DNA from: Rhodospirillaceae bacterium
GTDB lineage: Bacteria > Pseudomonadota > Alphaproteobacteria > Dongiales > Dongiaceae
Assembly: GCA_016712715.1 (NCBI GenBank)
Contig: JADJQM010000001.1
Span: 825,001-889,000, forward strand
DNA length: 64,000 nt
Direction: 5' to 3'
Shown piece by piece: positions 19,150 through 28,900 of the stretch. Each line of letters opens with the position of its first letter. The stretch's first letter is position 1. The position numbers and the translations under genes are program-made. Below the pieces are notes generated by a model that was not told where the DNA came from, made no database searches, and was given only the letters and a program-made list of their open reading frames with translations.

Positions 19150-19518
19150 TTGAACAAATTTAACTTTTTCTTGAAGACCTTGGTCCTTTGCTGGCTCCTG
19201 GCTGGATTGCCGGGGGCAGCCCTCGCCCATGCCATCATCGTCGCGCCCCAACCCGCAACCGGCGAGACCGTCACTGGCCCCGATGTCGACGTAGTTTTCA
19301 CGTTCAACGTGCGCATTGACGGCGCGCGCTCCAAGCTCATCCTGACCAGACCGGACGGCGGCACTGTCGAGATTGCCCTCCTCCCGAATCCCAGCCCTGC
19401 AGTCCTTGCGGGCCGATTGACTGGCTTGACGCCTGGCGCCTATTCGATCCGTTGGCAGGTGCTGGCCACCGACGGTCATATCACGCGCGGCGACGTGCCG
19501 TTCGTGGTAGCCCCTTGA
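19150..19518 (+). CDS. CopC-domain periplasmic protein
   Basis: A small exported protein of about 122 residues. A signal peptide (LVLCWLLAGLPGAALA) is followed directly by HAIIVAPQPATGETV. The N-terminal His and the later DGHITRGDVPF are the copper-binding positions typical of CopC. Start choice is uncertain: I prefer the TTG at 19150, which has a GGGGG stretch about 12 bases upstream, over the TTG at 19132; no ATG is available. CopC usually hands copper to CopD, and here a CopD-like gene follows after 31 bases. Confidence 0.72.
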   Translation: MNKFNFFLKTLVLCWLLAGLPGAALAHAIIVAPQPATGETVTGPDVDVVFTFNVRIDGARSKLILTRPDGGTVEIALLPNPSPAVLAGRLTGLTPGAYSIRWQVLATDGHITRGDVPFVVAP

Positions 19519-19549
19519 TCCATTCACTTGCCTGCGTGAGCGTCGCGCC

Positions 19550-21199
19550 TTGACCTTTCTCCTCGACATCTTCGGGTTCCTGAGCGTGCTGCTGTCCGGC
19601 TTTACACGGTCGGCGCAGAGTTTCTATCTGGGGTCACTCTGCTTCATGTTCCTGGTCGTCCTGCCTCTTCAGGACGAGCTAGGTCCGATCGGCCAACGCA
19701 TCGCCACCGGCACCCGCCGCATCGCATTCTACAGCGTCATGATCATGGTGGCGTTCCTGGCGGCCAGCCTGTGGGCCCATACGGTCATCCTGGCCGGAAC
19801 CACCGATGGCAGCTACCTGAATGCGCTCGGCGGAAGCTATGCCAGCGCACAGTTGATCCGCCTGGCGGCTGCCGTCCTGGCCATGTCCTTGCTGGCACGC
19901 GGCGGCAGGCTGGGTTTCGTCGTGGCCTTGCTGGGGGCAATCGATCTTGCTGCCGGCATTGCCACCAGCCACGCGGCCGCACGGCTCGACAACCAGCTCA
20001 TCCTCCTTATCGCGACCGCGCTCCATCACCTGGGGGCTGCCGTCTGGATCGGCGGATTGCCGGCTTTCCTGTTCGCGCTCAACACATTGCCGCATGGTCC
20101 CGGTCTCGCGCGGGTGGGCGCGCGTTTTTCGATGTTGTCGCTTTTATCGGTCCTCGCCATCGCCGCATCAGGTATCCTGATGCTGGTCTTCTATGTCGGG
20201 TCCATGGAAGCCATGTACGGCACTGCCTATGGCATGATGCTGGGAACCAAGACCATCCTGTTCGTCAGCCTGCTCTGCCTCGGCTTCTTCAATGCACGCG
20301 CTGTCCGCGAGCTCAGCCGTGGGACCGATCGCTCGTTGCTGCGGCTGAAGCGGTTTGTCGAGGTCGAGATCGGCATCGGCATTACCGTGCTGTTCGTCGC
20401 CGCCTCGATCACCTCATTGCCGCCGGCCATCGATCTGGTCGAGGGCCGCGCCACGCTCAACGATATCGTCGAGCGGCTGGAGCCAAAATGGCCGATGCTG
20501 ACCAGTCCGGACAAAGACAGCCTCGCTTTCTATGAAGCGCAGCGCGCGGCCAGTGACTTGCAGGCCGGCGACACGCTCAGTCATCAGCAGGTTTATGTGC
20601 CCGGCTCAGGCGTACCGCTGCCTCGCAACGCCAAGGATATCGCCTGGTCCGAATACAATCATCATTGGTCTGGGATCATTGTTCTCCTGATCGGCATCCT
20701 GGCCCTTCTTGAGCGTAGCGGCCGCGCGCCCTGGGCCAAGCACTGGCCGCTGTTGTTCGTGGCACTCGCCGGCTTCCTGTTCCTGCGATCGGAGGCGGAG
20801 GGGTGGCCTTTCGGATCGATCAGTCTTGGCGCCAGCTTGCGCGATCCGGAGTTCGTGCAGCACAAGATCTTCATGCTCCTGCTGATCGGGTTTGCCGGGT
20901 TCGAATGGAGCGTGCGCACGGAAGCGCTGACCCGCAGATGGGCGCGCTATGTCTTCCCTCTGCTATGCGCCACGGGTGGGATGATGCTGCTCACCCATTC
21001 GCACTCGATCGCCAATGTCAAAGAATTGCTGCTTATCGAGATGACACATATGCCGATCGCGATCTTCGGCATCTGGGCTGGCTGGGCGCGTTGGCTGGAG
21101 CTCCGGCTGGAGGGCACGGCACGCAATATCTGCGGCTGGTTGTGGCCCATCTTCTTCTGCGCCGTCGGCGCGATCCTTATTCTTTACCGAGAGATTTGA
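19550..21199 (+). CDS. CopD-domain membrane protein
   Basis: A 549-residue protein with twelve or more hydrophobic segments. The middle part (SHAAARLDNQLILLIATALHH, AAVWIGGLPAFL) matches the CopD copper-resistance domain, and further His-rich stretches occur (EYNHHWSGII, THSHSIANVK, MTHMPIAI). The C-terminal 200 residues form an extra membrane domain. The start appears to be TTG; no ATG fits. It is four bases before hpnN, so the two are almost certainly co-transcribed. Function as copper importer is by family only. The link to hopanoids is positional. Confidence 0.72.
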   Translation: MTFLLDIFGFLSVLLSGFTRSAQSFYLGSLCFMFLVVLPLQDELGPIGQRIATGTRRIAFYSVMIMVAFLAASLWAHTVILAGTTDGSYLNALGGSYASAQLIRLAAAVLAMSLLARGGRLGFVVALLGAIDLAAGIATSHAAARLDNQLILLIATALHHLGAAVWIGGLPAFLFALNTLPHGPGLARVGARFSMLSLLSVLAIAASGILMLVFYVGSMEAMYGTAYGMMLGTKTILFVSLLCLGFFNARAVRELSRGTDRSLLRLKRFVEVEIGIGITVLFVAASITSLPPAIDLVEGRATLNDIVERLEPKWPMLTSPDKDSLAFYEAQRAASDLQAGDTLSHQQVYVPGSGVPLPRNAKDIAWSEYNHHWSGIIVLLIGILALLERSGRAPWAKHWPLLFVALAGFLFLRSEAEGWPFGSISLGASLRDPEFVQHKIFMLLLIGFAGFEWSVRTEALTRRWARYVFPLLCATGGMMLLTHSHSIANVKELLLIEMTHMPIAIFGIWAGWARWLELRLEGTARNICGWLWPIFFCAVGAILILYREI

Positions 21200-21203
21200 C
21201 CCG

Positions 21204-23786
21204 ATGTTGGAAAAACTGGTTGGCGCCATCGTTGCCTGGAGCGAGCGCCGCGCCCTCCTCCTGCTTATCCTCTCTGCACTGCTGACGGCGGGCGCCGGCG
21301 TCTTCACGGCCCGTAACCTCGGCATGGACACCGACACGGCCAACATGATTTCGCCGGACCTGCCCTGGCGGAAGGACCTTACCCATTTCAACAGCCTGTT
21401 CCCGCAGAACACGGGCCTGCTGGTGGTCATGATCGATGGCAAGACACCGGATGTGGCCGAGGACGCGGCAGCTGCTCTGTTTGCGAAAATCGAGGCGCGC
21501 AGGGACCTGTTTTCAACCGCGCGCCGGGCCGATGGCGGTGCGTTCTTCGAGCGCTATGGCCTGTTGTTCCTGCCCACGGAACAGGTGCAGAAGATCGCCG
21601 ACGCGGTGATCGAGGCGCAACAATTCATCGGTCCGCTGATGCAGGACCCGACGTTGCATGGCCTGTTCGGCACCCTGGCGTTTTTCGCGGAACATGTCGC
21701 AGAACAGCCAGGCAGCATCGGCCGCCTGGAAAAGCCGCTGGCATCTATTTCGGCGACGCTGAGCGACGCCCTTTCCGGCAAGCGGCAGGCGATGTCCTGG
21801 GCAACCCTGCTGCTCGACCGCCCGACCGAGGCACGCGACCTGCGGCGCCTGATCCTCACCCAGCCCAACCGCGACTTTGCCGCCCTGAAGCCGGGTGCCG
21901 CGGCCACGAATTTCGTGCGCGAGAGCATAAAGGAATTGGGGCTGACAGCGGATACCGGCGTCACCGTGCGTCTGACCGGGCCGGTGGCGCTCAACGACGA
22001 TGAGTTCGCTACGGTTGCCGAGGGCATGGGCTGGGCGCTGCTGATATCGACTGTGCTGGTGCTGCTGTGGCTTTTCCTGGCACTGCGCTCGTTTAAGCTG
22101 ATCCTCGCCACCTTCATCACCCTCGTCGTCGGCCTGATCCTCACCTTTGCCTTCGCAACGCTCGCGGTCGGCAAGCTCAACCTCATCTCGGTCGCCTTCG
22201 CCGTCATGTTCATCGGCCTGTCGATTGATTTCGGCATCCAGTTCGGCGTGCGCTATGGGCAGGAGCGCCTGGAAGGCGGCTTGGAGGGGGCGCTGGTATG
22301 TTGCGGCATCGCCATGGCGCGGCCACTGACATTGGCTGCCATCGCCATCGCCGTCGGCTTCGCCGCCTTTGTGCCAACCGACTATCGCGGCGTCTCGGAA
22401 CTGGGACTCATCGCTACCGCCGGCATGGCCATCACACTGGGATTAAACCTCACCTTGCTCCCGGCCCTGCTGGCATTGATGAAGCCCAGCATTCTCGGCA
22501 GTGAGATGGGGCTTGCCTGGGGCAAGCCGGTCGATAGCTGGCTCATTCGGCATCGCTGGCCCGTGCTGGCGGGTTGGGGTGTCGTGGCCATCGTCGGCCT
22601 GGCACTCTCACCGCGGCTGGAATTCGATTTCCATCCGCTGCACCTCAAGGATCCAAAGGTGGAATCGATGGCGGCGATCCTCGATCTCATGAAGGATCCC
22701 ATCCGCTCGCCCTATGCGATCGAGATCGTCGTGCCAAACGCGGAAGCCGCCGAGAAACTGAAGCCGGAACTCGCGAAGCTGCGCGAGGTGCATGCCGTCA
22801 TCTCCGCCTCCAGCTTCGTGCCGAAGGACCAGGACGACAAGCTTGCGATCCTCGGCGATCTGCAATTGCTGATGGGCCTCACCCTGGAACCGCTCAGCAC
22901 GCGCCCGACTCCCAGCATCGAAGAAACCCGCGCGGCCTTGAAGGAATGTGCCGCGAAATTGCGCCAATCCTTGCCCTCCTCAGACAAGGCGCAGCAGCTG
23001 GCGCGCCTGCTCGATCAGGCGGCAGCGGCTGATCCGGCGATCTATCCGGAGCTGCAGCGCATGCTGGTCGATGGCCTCATGCCGCGTATGAAGATGCTGG
23101 CCTCTGCCCTGAAGGCGACACCGCTCACCGTCGATACCTTGCCAGAAGAGATCAAGTCGCAATGGATCGCACCAAACGGTGAGATGCGCCTCACGGTGAT
23201 GCCGAAGGGTGACAGCAATGACAGCGCCGTGCTGGCCAATTTCGTGACCGCGGTCAGGAGCGTGGCGCCGGAAGCAACGGGACCCGCGGTGCAGATCTAT
23301 GAATCGGGGCGCGCCGTCACCAAGGCCTTTCAGATGGCCAGCATCACCGCCGTCATCGCCATTGCGGTGCTGCTCTTTGCGATCCTGCGGCGGCCGCGGG
23401 ATGTCGCCTATGTCATGTTACCCCTGCTGATGACCGCGCTGGGTACGATCATCGTCTGCGTAACATTCGGCCTGAAGCTGGATTTCGCCAATATCATCGC
23501 GCTGCCGCTCCTGCTCGGCATCGGCGTCGCCTTCGATATCTACTTCGTGGTCAATTGGCGGCGCGGCATCGACAATCCGATCGCGACCAGCACGGCCCGG
23601 GCGGTGCTCTTCAGCGCTTTGACGACCGGCTCGTCCTTCGGCAGTCTCGCCCTCTCAAGCCATCCCGGCACGGCGCGAATGGGCATGCTGCTGCTGATTT
23701 CGCTGGCCATCCTCCTGGTCGTGATCTTCGCCTTCATGCCGGTTCTGATGGGCAAGCCGCCCGCCAAGGCGGCAGCGACCGAATAG
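21204..23786 (+). CDS. hpnN: HpnN-type RND/MMPL hopanoid transporter
   Basis: An 860-residue RND-superfamily inner-membrane protein. It has two repeats, each a periplasmic loop followed by a cluster of about five membrane helices (near residues 270–430 and 700–850). The motif FIGLSIDFGIQFGVRYGQERL in helix 4 of the first repeat is characteristic of the HpnN group. HpnN moves hopanoids from the inner to the outer membrane in Rhodopseudomonas and Burkholderia. It is the last gene of a plus-strand operon and is followed two bases later by a strong bidirectional terminator. Confidence 0.87.
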   Translation: MLEKLVGAIVAWSERRALLLLILSALLTAGAGVFTARNLGMDTDTANMISPDLPWRKDLTHFNSLFPQNTGLLVVMIDGKTPDVAEDAAAALFAKIEARRDLFSTARRADGGAFFERYGLLFLPTEQVQKIADAVIEAQQFIGPLMQDPTLHGLFGTLAFFAEHVAEQPGSIGRLEKPLASISATLSDALSGKRQAMSWATLLLDRPTEARDLRRLILTQPNRDFAALKPGAAATNFVRESIKELGLTADTGVTVRLTGPVALNDDEFATVAEGMGWALLISTVLVLLWLFLALRSFKLILATFITLVVGLILTFAFATLAVGKLNLISVAFAVMFIGLSIDFGIQFGVRYGQERLEGGLEGALVCCGIAMARPLTLAAIAIAVGFAAFVPTDYRGVSELGLIATAGMAITLGLNLTLLPALLALMKPSILGSEMGLAWGKPVDSWLIRHRWPVLAGWGVVAIVGLALSPRLEFDFHPLHLKDPKVESMAAILDLMKDPIRSPYAIEIVVPNAEAAEKLKPELAKLREVHAVISASSFVPKDQDDKLAILGDLQLLMGLTLEPLSTRPTPSIEETRAALKECAAKLRQSLPSSDKAQQLARLLDQAAAADPAIYPELQRMLVDGLMPRMKMLASALKATPLTVDTLPEEIKSQWIAPNGEMRLTVMPKGDSNDSAVLANFVTAVRSVAPEATGPAVQIYESGRAVTKAFQMASITAVIAIAVLLFAILRRPRDVAYVMLPLLMTALGTIIVCVTFGLKLDFANIIALPLLLGIGVAFDIYFVVNWRRGIDNPIATSTARAVLFSALTTGSSFGSLALSSHPGTARMGMLLLISLAILLVVIFAFMPVLMGKPPAKAAATE

Positions 23787-23787
23787 C

Positions 23788-23820
23788 AAAAAGGCGAGGC
23801 CATCGGGCTCCCGCCTTTTT
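23788..23820. terminator. Bidirectional rho-independent terminator
   Basis: AAAAAGGCG and CGCCTTTTT form a perfect 9-bp stem around a 15-base loop. Read on the plus strand it ends in a T run and closes the hpnN operon. Read on the minus strand it also ends in a T run and closes dxs–hpnM, which converge here. Confidence 0.88.
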
Positions 23821-23842
23821 CATTCCGTCGGAGATAGGAACC

Positions 23843-24470
23843 TCAGGACTCTTTCTTGAGATCCAGGATTTTCTGTTCGAGCGAGGCGATCAGCGCATCC
23901 GGACCACCATCGGTGACCGTCTTGGCGAAATCCGAGCGCATCTGCGCCATCTGCGAAATCGCCCCGGCGAGATAAATGTCGATGACGCGCCACACGCCCT
24001 TGTTGAGCCGGAAGAGATAGTTCAACTCGACCGGCTCGCCATTGGAGCGGATCAACTGGGTTTCGACCAGGACACGACCATCACCGGCCTGCTTCGCTTC
24101 GCCGATCTTGAACTGCTGGCCGACGAAGGATTTGAAGCGCGCTGCGTAGGTGGTGACCATGTACTTGTTGAAGGTCACGAGAACCGCGCCCTTCTTGTCG
24201 CCAGGCATCTTGGTCCATTCGGGACCCACCGCGATCTTGCACATCGTGGCAACGTCGAAGGTCCCGTTGAGGACCGGCTCGATCAGCTGATAGCGACCGT
24301 CAAAGCCCAGTTCCGGACCGCGCTTCAGGCAATCGAGCAATGTGTCATAGAACCCGCCGATGAGAGCTGGGGTCCGGTTCCGATTGGGCATGGGCCAGAC
24401 GCGGAAACAGCGCTGCCGCAGCGCCGAGCATTGCCAGCGCGTGGCGACGGGACAACGTCAACCGGGTCAT
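23843..24470 (-). CDS. hpnM: Hopanoid-associated MlaC-like protein HpnM (frameshifted near N-terminus)
   Basis: A periplasmic MlaC/Ttg2D-family protein of about 208 residues once reassembled. The body (ALIGGFYDTLLDCLKRG through LEQKILDLKKES) is clear HpnM/MlaC. A natural start at 24470 overlaps the dxs stop as ATGA and encodes a good signal peptide with a twin arginine (LSRRHALAMLGAAAALF, then LAHA), but it lies one frame away. Removing one base from the G4 run at 24369–24372 joins the two. Without that repair the protein would begin at an internal ATG and lack a signal peptide. HpnM-like proteins help shuttle hopanoids or phospholipids through the periplasm. Confidence 0.8.
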
Positions 24471-26381
24471 GCGCGAACGCTCGCCTCGGCGACACCCAAT
24501 GCGGTCAGCGCCTCGGTCACGATGTGGCGGGCATTGAGTCCGGCCACGTCGTACTGCTTGTGCGGGGCTTCATGGTCGATGCACATATCCGGCAGAGTCA
24601 TGGGCCTGATCTTCAGTCCTTTGTCGAGATGTCCATTCTTGGCCAGGAACTGTAGGACATGGGCGGCGAAACCGCCAATGGCACCTTCCTCGATCGTGAT
24701 CAACACTTCGTGCTCACGCGCAAGGCGCTTCACGAGATCTTCATCGAGCGGCTTGCAGAAACGGGCATCCGCCACCGTGCAGCTGAGACCCTTGGCGCCA
24801 AGCTCGTCGGCGGCCTTGAGGACCTCAACCATTCTGGTCCCGTAGTTCAGAATGGCGATCTTGGTGCCCTCGCGGATGATGCGGCCCCTGCCGATCGGCA
24901 GAACCTCGCCACGCGACGGGAGATCGAGACCAAGGCCTTCACCGCGCGGATAGCGGAAGGCGCAGGGGCGGTCGTCGATCGTGGCGGCCGTCGCCACCAT
25001 ATGCATCAGTTCAAGCTCGTCGGACGGCGCCATCAGCACGAAGTTCGGCAGGCAGCCCAGATAGGCGATGTCGTAATTGCCGGCATGGGTCTGCCCGTCG
25101 GCCCCAACCAGACCGGCTCGGTCTATGGCAAAGCGCACAGGCAGGCTCTGGATCGCGACGTCGTGTACGACCTGGTCATAGCCGCGCTGCAGGAAGGTCG
25201 AATAGATCGTGCAGAACGGTTTCAGACCTTCGGTGGCCATGCCGGCGCAGAAAGTCACCGCATGCTGCTCGGCGATGGCGACGTCGAAGGTGCGCTTGGG
25301 AAACTCCTTGCCGAAAGCATCGAGGCCGGTGCCCGACGGCATGGCGGCCGTGACGGCGACGATGCGGTCATCGGCCTTGGCTTCGGCAATCAGGGCCTTG
25401 GCATAGACACCGGTATAGCTCGGCGCCTTGGGGGCCGATTTCTGCTGCACGCCGGTCGCGACATCGAACTTGACGACGCCGTGATAGCGGTCGGCCGAAG
25501 CTTCCGCGGGCGCATAGCCCTTGCCCTTTTGCGTGACCACATGGACCAGCACCGGACCAGTCTCATCGGAATTGGCAAGGTTCTGCAGCACAGGCAGCAG
25601 GTGGTCGATATTGTGACCGTCGATCGGGCCGACATAATAGAAGCCCAGTTCCTCGAACAGCGTGCCGCCGCCGGAAATAATGCCGCGGGCATATTCCTCA
25701 GCCCGTGCCGCCATTTTCTGCAGGCGATCGGGCAGGATGCGCAAGGTGTCCTTGGCGAAGTGGCGCAGCGACCGGAACGAGGTCGAGGACAGTGAGCGCG
25801 AGAGATAGGCGGGAGAGCGCGCCAACGGGCGGCGCGATCGACATGTTGTTGTCGTTGAGGATGACGATCAGCTTGGTATCCAGCGAGCCCGCATTGTTCA
25901 TGGCCTCGTAGGCCATGCCGGCCGACATCGACCCGTCGCCGATCACGGCGATGCTGGCGCGCTTGCGGCCCTGCATCTCGGAGGCCACCGCCATGCCGAG
26001 GGCGGCGGAGATCGAGGTCGAGGAATGGGCGGTACCGAACGGGTCGTATTCGGATTCCGAGCGCTTTACGAAGCCGGAGAGACCGCCACCCTGGCGCAGG
26101 GTGCGAATTCGGTCACGGCGGCCGGTCAGAATTTTGTGCGGATAGGCCTGATGTCCTACATCCCAGATAAGGCGATCATAGGGCGTGTCAAAAACATAGT
26201 GAATGGCCACAGTCAGTTCGACCACCCCGAGGCCGGCCCCGAGATGGCCACCTGTCACAGAGACAGCATCGATCGTTTCCTGGCGCAGTTCGTCGGCCAA
26301 TTGGCGCAGATCTGACGGATCGAGCTGGCGCAGTTGCGCCGGCGTCACAACCCGGTCGAGCAAGGGGGTTTTGCTGGTCAA
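24467..26381 (-). CDS. dxs: 1-deoxy-D-xylulose-5-phosphate synthase (frameshifted)
   Basis: The thiamine-diphosphate enzyme that joins pyruvate and glyceraldehyde-3-phosphate in the first step of the MEP isoprenoid pathway; about 638 residues. The N-terminal part holds HLGAGLGVVELTVAIHYVF and the thiamine-binding motif GDGSMSAGMAYEAMNNAG…NDNN. The C-terminal part has the catalytic Glu region (VAIAEQHAVTFCAGMA). The frame is broken after PPVGALS by one extra base in the run at 25811–25813; removing it gives GALSAYLSRSLSS. Since dxs is normally essential, error is likely. The start seems to be TTG at 26381. Its place among hopanoid genes is common in alphaproteobacteria, where it supplies isoprene units. 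Confidence 0.88.
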
Positions 26382-26558
26382 GAGAGAAGCCTTTTACCCA
26401 TTGTTGATGCGCCACGTGCCGGCAGTGACGAGGGCCAAATGCCGGGAATTGTGACTATTCAAGGTTATCCGAATCCGGCTGCTTATAGGCAAATCGCCGG
26501 CAAAGTGCCACCCCTTTCCGGATGGGTATTGATACCACCTGCTGCAAAATCTCCGAAA

Positions 26559-26646
26559 TGGTTGACCAATCCGTTAGATTATTGCGCTCTGCACCCTTAG
26601 CCTACTGTGGTTAACGACAAAATGGGGTATTTATAGTGGTCAACCA
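26559..26646. promoter_or_regulatory. Divergent dxs–ispH control region with repeated TGGTTRAC sites
   Basis: The 398-base gap between dxs and ispH contains a perfect ten-base inverted pair, TGGTTGACCA at 26559–26568 and TGGTCAACCA at 26637–26646. A third related site, TGGTTAAC, lies between them at 26608–26615. An AT-rich stretch near 26625–26637 (TATTTATAG) could be the −10 element for the plus strand. The arrangement looks like a multi-site operator, but no regulator is adjacent and the promoter call is tentative. Confidence 0.4.
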
Positions 26647-26667
26647 AGGCGATTCTGTGTAAATGTA

Positions 26668-26731
26668 GCGCTCAGTCCCAGCTATTCACCAACGATGATT
26701 AGCGCTGTGGTTGGGCGCCAAGACTGAGCGC
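26668..26731 (+). promoter_or_regulatory. Possible structured leader upstream of ispH
   Basis: GCGCTCAGTC at 26668–26677 pairs perfectly with GACTGAGCGC at 26722–26731. Inside the 44-base loop is a smaller TTGG/CCAA hairpin. The structure ends about 50 bases before the ispH start codon and would lie in the 5' leader if transcription begins near the upstream AT-rich stretch. No known riboswitch pattern was recognised. Confidence 0.3.
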
Positions 26732-26779
26732 CCAGCTAGGGTATTTGTCACTATCGTTAAACAAAGCGGATCGATTGGC

Positions 26780-27723
26780 ATGCGGGTAGTTCTGGCTCAG
26801 CCGCGCGGTTTTTGCGCCGGCGTCGAGCGCGCGATTGAAATTGTCGAACGCGCCATTGAGCGCTTTGGTCCGCCGGTTTATGTCCGGCATGAGATCGTGC
26901 ACAATCGGCACGTGGTCGAGGGACTGCGCGCCAAGGGTGCCGTTTTCGTCGAAGAGCTCGACGAAATTCCCGAAGGCCGCTACGCGATCTTCAGCGCTCA
27001 CGGCGTCTCGAAGACCGTTGTGCAGGCAGCGCAGGAGCGCGGACTCAACGTTATCGACGCCACCTGCCCGCTGGTCTCCAAGGTGCATACCGAAGGCACG
27101 CGCTATGCCGATCAGGGTCGCCAGGTCGTACTCATCGGTCATGCTGGTCATCCTGAGGTCGAAGGCACGATGGGTCAGGTTCCCGGCGGCGTGCTGCTGA
27201 TTTCGACGGCCGATGACGTCGCCAAGCTTGAGGTGAAGGATCCCGAAAAGCTTGCCTATGTCACCCAGACCACCTTGTCGGTCGATGACACCAAGGCGGT
27301 GATCGAGGCCCTCAAAGCCCGCTTCCCGGAAATCGTCGGCCCCAACACCAAGGACATCTGCTATGCGACGCAGAATCGCCAGCATGCGGTGAAGCAGCTC
27401 GCAGAAGAGGTTGATGTCATCCTGGTGATCGGCGCGCCCAATTCATCGAATTCGAATCGGCTGAAGGAAATGGCCGAGGAACTCGGCGTGCGTAGTTATC
27501 TCATCGAAGATGCCTCGCAGCTGCAGCCCGAATGGCTGAAGGATGCCAAGGCGGTCGGCGTGACCGCCGGTGCATCCGCGCCGGATGTCCTGGTCCAGGA
27601 TCTAAGTTGCCAGATTGCACGACCTCAATGACGTGAAACTCGAACTGATGGCGGGCGTCGAAGAAAACGTCCGCTTCCGCCTGCCGCCCGAACTGGCCGA
27701 TCAGCCAGCGGCCGCGCAGTAAG
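26780..27723 (+). CDS. ispH: 4-hydroxy-3-methylbut-2-enyl diphosphate reductase (frameshifted near C-terminus)
   Basis: The iron–sulfur enzyme of the last MEP step, making IPP and DMAPP. Three cluster cysteines are visible: PRGFCAGV near residue 13, DATCPLV near 97 and DICYATQNRQ near 195. Conserved HEIVHN, SAHGVS and GHAGHPEVEG are present. The frame leaves the family pattern after APDVLVQDL and stops early. The next frame carries the normal end (VARLHDLNDV…NVRFRLPPEL) to the TAA at 27721–27723. Deleting one A at 27604–27605 restores it. The ATG at 26780 opens the protein at the usual MRVVLAQPRGFCAG. hpnH follows at 22 bases. Confidence 0.88.
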
Positions 27724-27745
27724 ATCAAGAAAAGGAGATCACCCC

Positions 27746-28900
27746 GTGTCTGTACCTTTGCGCCAGGCTATTCGCGTCGGCTCATATGTGGTCAAGCAGC
27801 ATGTTCTTGGGCGCAAGCGCTATCCGCTGGTCCTCATGCTGGAACCCTTGTTCCGTTGCAACCTTGCCTGCGCCGGCTGCGGCAAGATCGATTACCCGGC
27901 CGAGATCCTCAACAAGCGCATTTCCGTGGCCGATGCACTGGGAGCTGCCGAGGAGTGCGGCGCGCCGATCGTTTCCATCGCCGGTGGCGAGCCGCTGCTG
28001 CACAAGGAACTGCCGGAGATCGTCGACGGCCTGATCAACAAGCAGAAGCGCGCGGTCTATCTCTGCACGAATGCGCTTCTTCTCGAGAAGAAGATGCATC
28101 TCTACAAGCCGTCGCCCTACTTCACCTGGTCGGTCCATCTCGACGGATCGAAGGCCGAGCATGACAAGTCGGTCTGCCAGGAAGGCGTCTATGAGCAGGC
28201 CGTGGATGCCATCAAGGCCGCCAAGGCCGCCGGCTTCAACGTCAATATCAACTGCACCTTCTTCGACGGCACCGATGCCGATCGCGCGGCGAAGTTCTTC
28301 GATGATGTGATGGCGATGGGCGTCAATGGCATCACCGTCTCGCCGGGCTATGCCTATGAGCGGGCCCCCGACCAGCAGCATTTCCTCAACCGGAAGAAGA
28401 CCAAGGATCTGTTCCGCAACATCTTCCGCCAGGGTGACAAGGGCCGCCGCTGGCGTTTCAGCCAGTCGACCTTGTTCCTAGACTTCCTCGCCGGCAACCA
28501 GAGCTATCATTGCACGCCATGGGCCAACCCGACACGCAATGTGTTCGGCTGGCAGCGTCCGTGCTATCTGCTCGGCGAAGGTTTCGTCAGCTCGTTCAAG
28601 GAGCTGATGGAAGAAACCGATTGGGACAAATACGGCGTCGGCAACTACGAGAAGTGCGCCGATTGCATGGTCCATTCCGGTTTCGAAGGTAGCGCCGTGA
28701 AGGACACCATTCGCAATCCGCTGAAGGCCCTCAAGGTTGCCTTCCGTGGCATCGAGGTCGAGAAGCCGATGGTGCCGGACATCTCGCTCGACAATCAGCG
28801 CCCGGCTGAATACGTCTTCTCAAGCCATGTCGAACAGGCGATGGGTGAAATCCACGCCGAGAAGGAAAAGCTAAAGCAGGGCCGCGCGGCCGCCGAGTAA
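27746..28900 (+). CDS. hpnH: Radical SAM adenosyl-hopene transferase HpnH
   Basis: A 384-residue radical SAM protein that adds a 5'-deoxyadenosyl group to diploptene, the first step in making extended hopanoids. The cluster-binding cysteines are at about residues 38, 42 and 45 in FRCNLACAGCGK, followed by the SAM-binding IAGGEPLLH. A C-terminal Cys pair lies in KCADCMVHSGFEG. The start is GTG with an AAGGAG site seven bases upstream. It is co-directional with ispH. Its 3' end overlaps the convergent hpnG gene by 30 bases. Confidence 0.93.
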   Translation: MSVPLRQAIRVGSYVVKQHVLGRKRYPLVLMLEPLFRCNLACAGCGKIDYPAEILNKRISVADALGAAEECGAPIVSIAGGEPLLHKELPEIVDGLINKQKRAVYLCTNALLLEKKMHLYKPSPYFTWSVHLDGSKAEHDKSVCQEGVYEQAVDAIKAAKAAGFNVNINCTFFDGTDADRAAKFFDDVMAMGVNGITVSPGYAYERAPDQQHFLNRKKTKDLFRNIFRQGDKGRRWRFSQSTLFLDFLAGNQSYHCTPWANPTRNVFGWQRPCYLLGEGFVSSFKELMEETDWDKYGVGNYEKCADCMVHSGFEGSAVKDTIRNPLKALKVAFRGIEVEKPMVPDISLDNQRPAEYVFSSHVEQAMGEIHAEKEKLKQGRAAAE

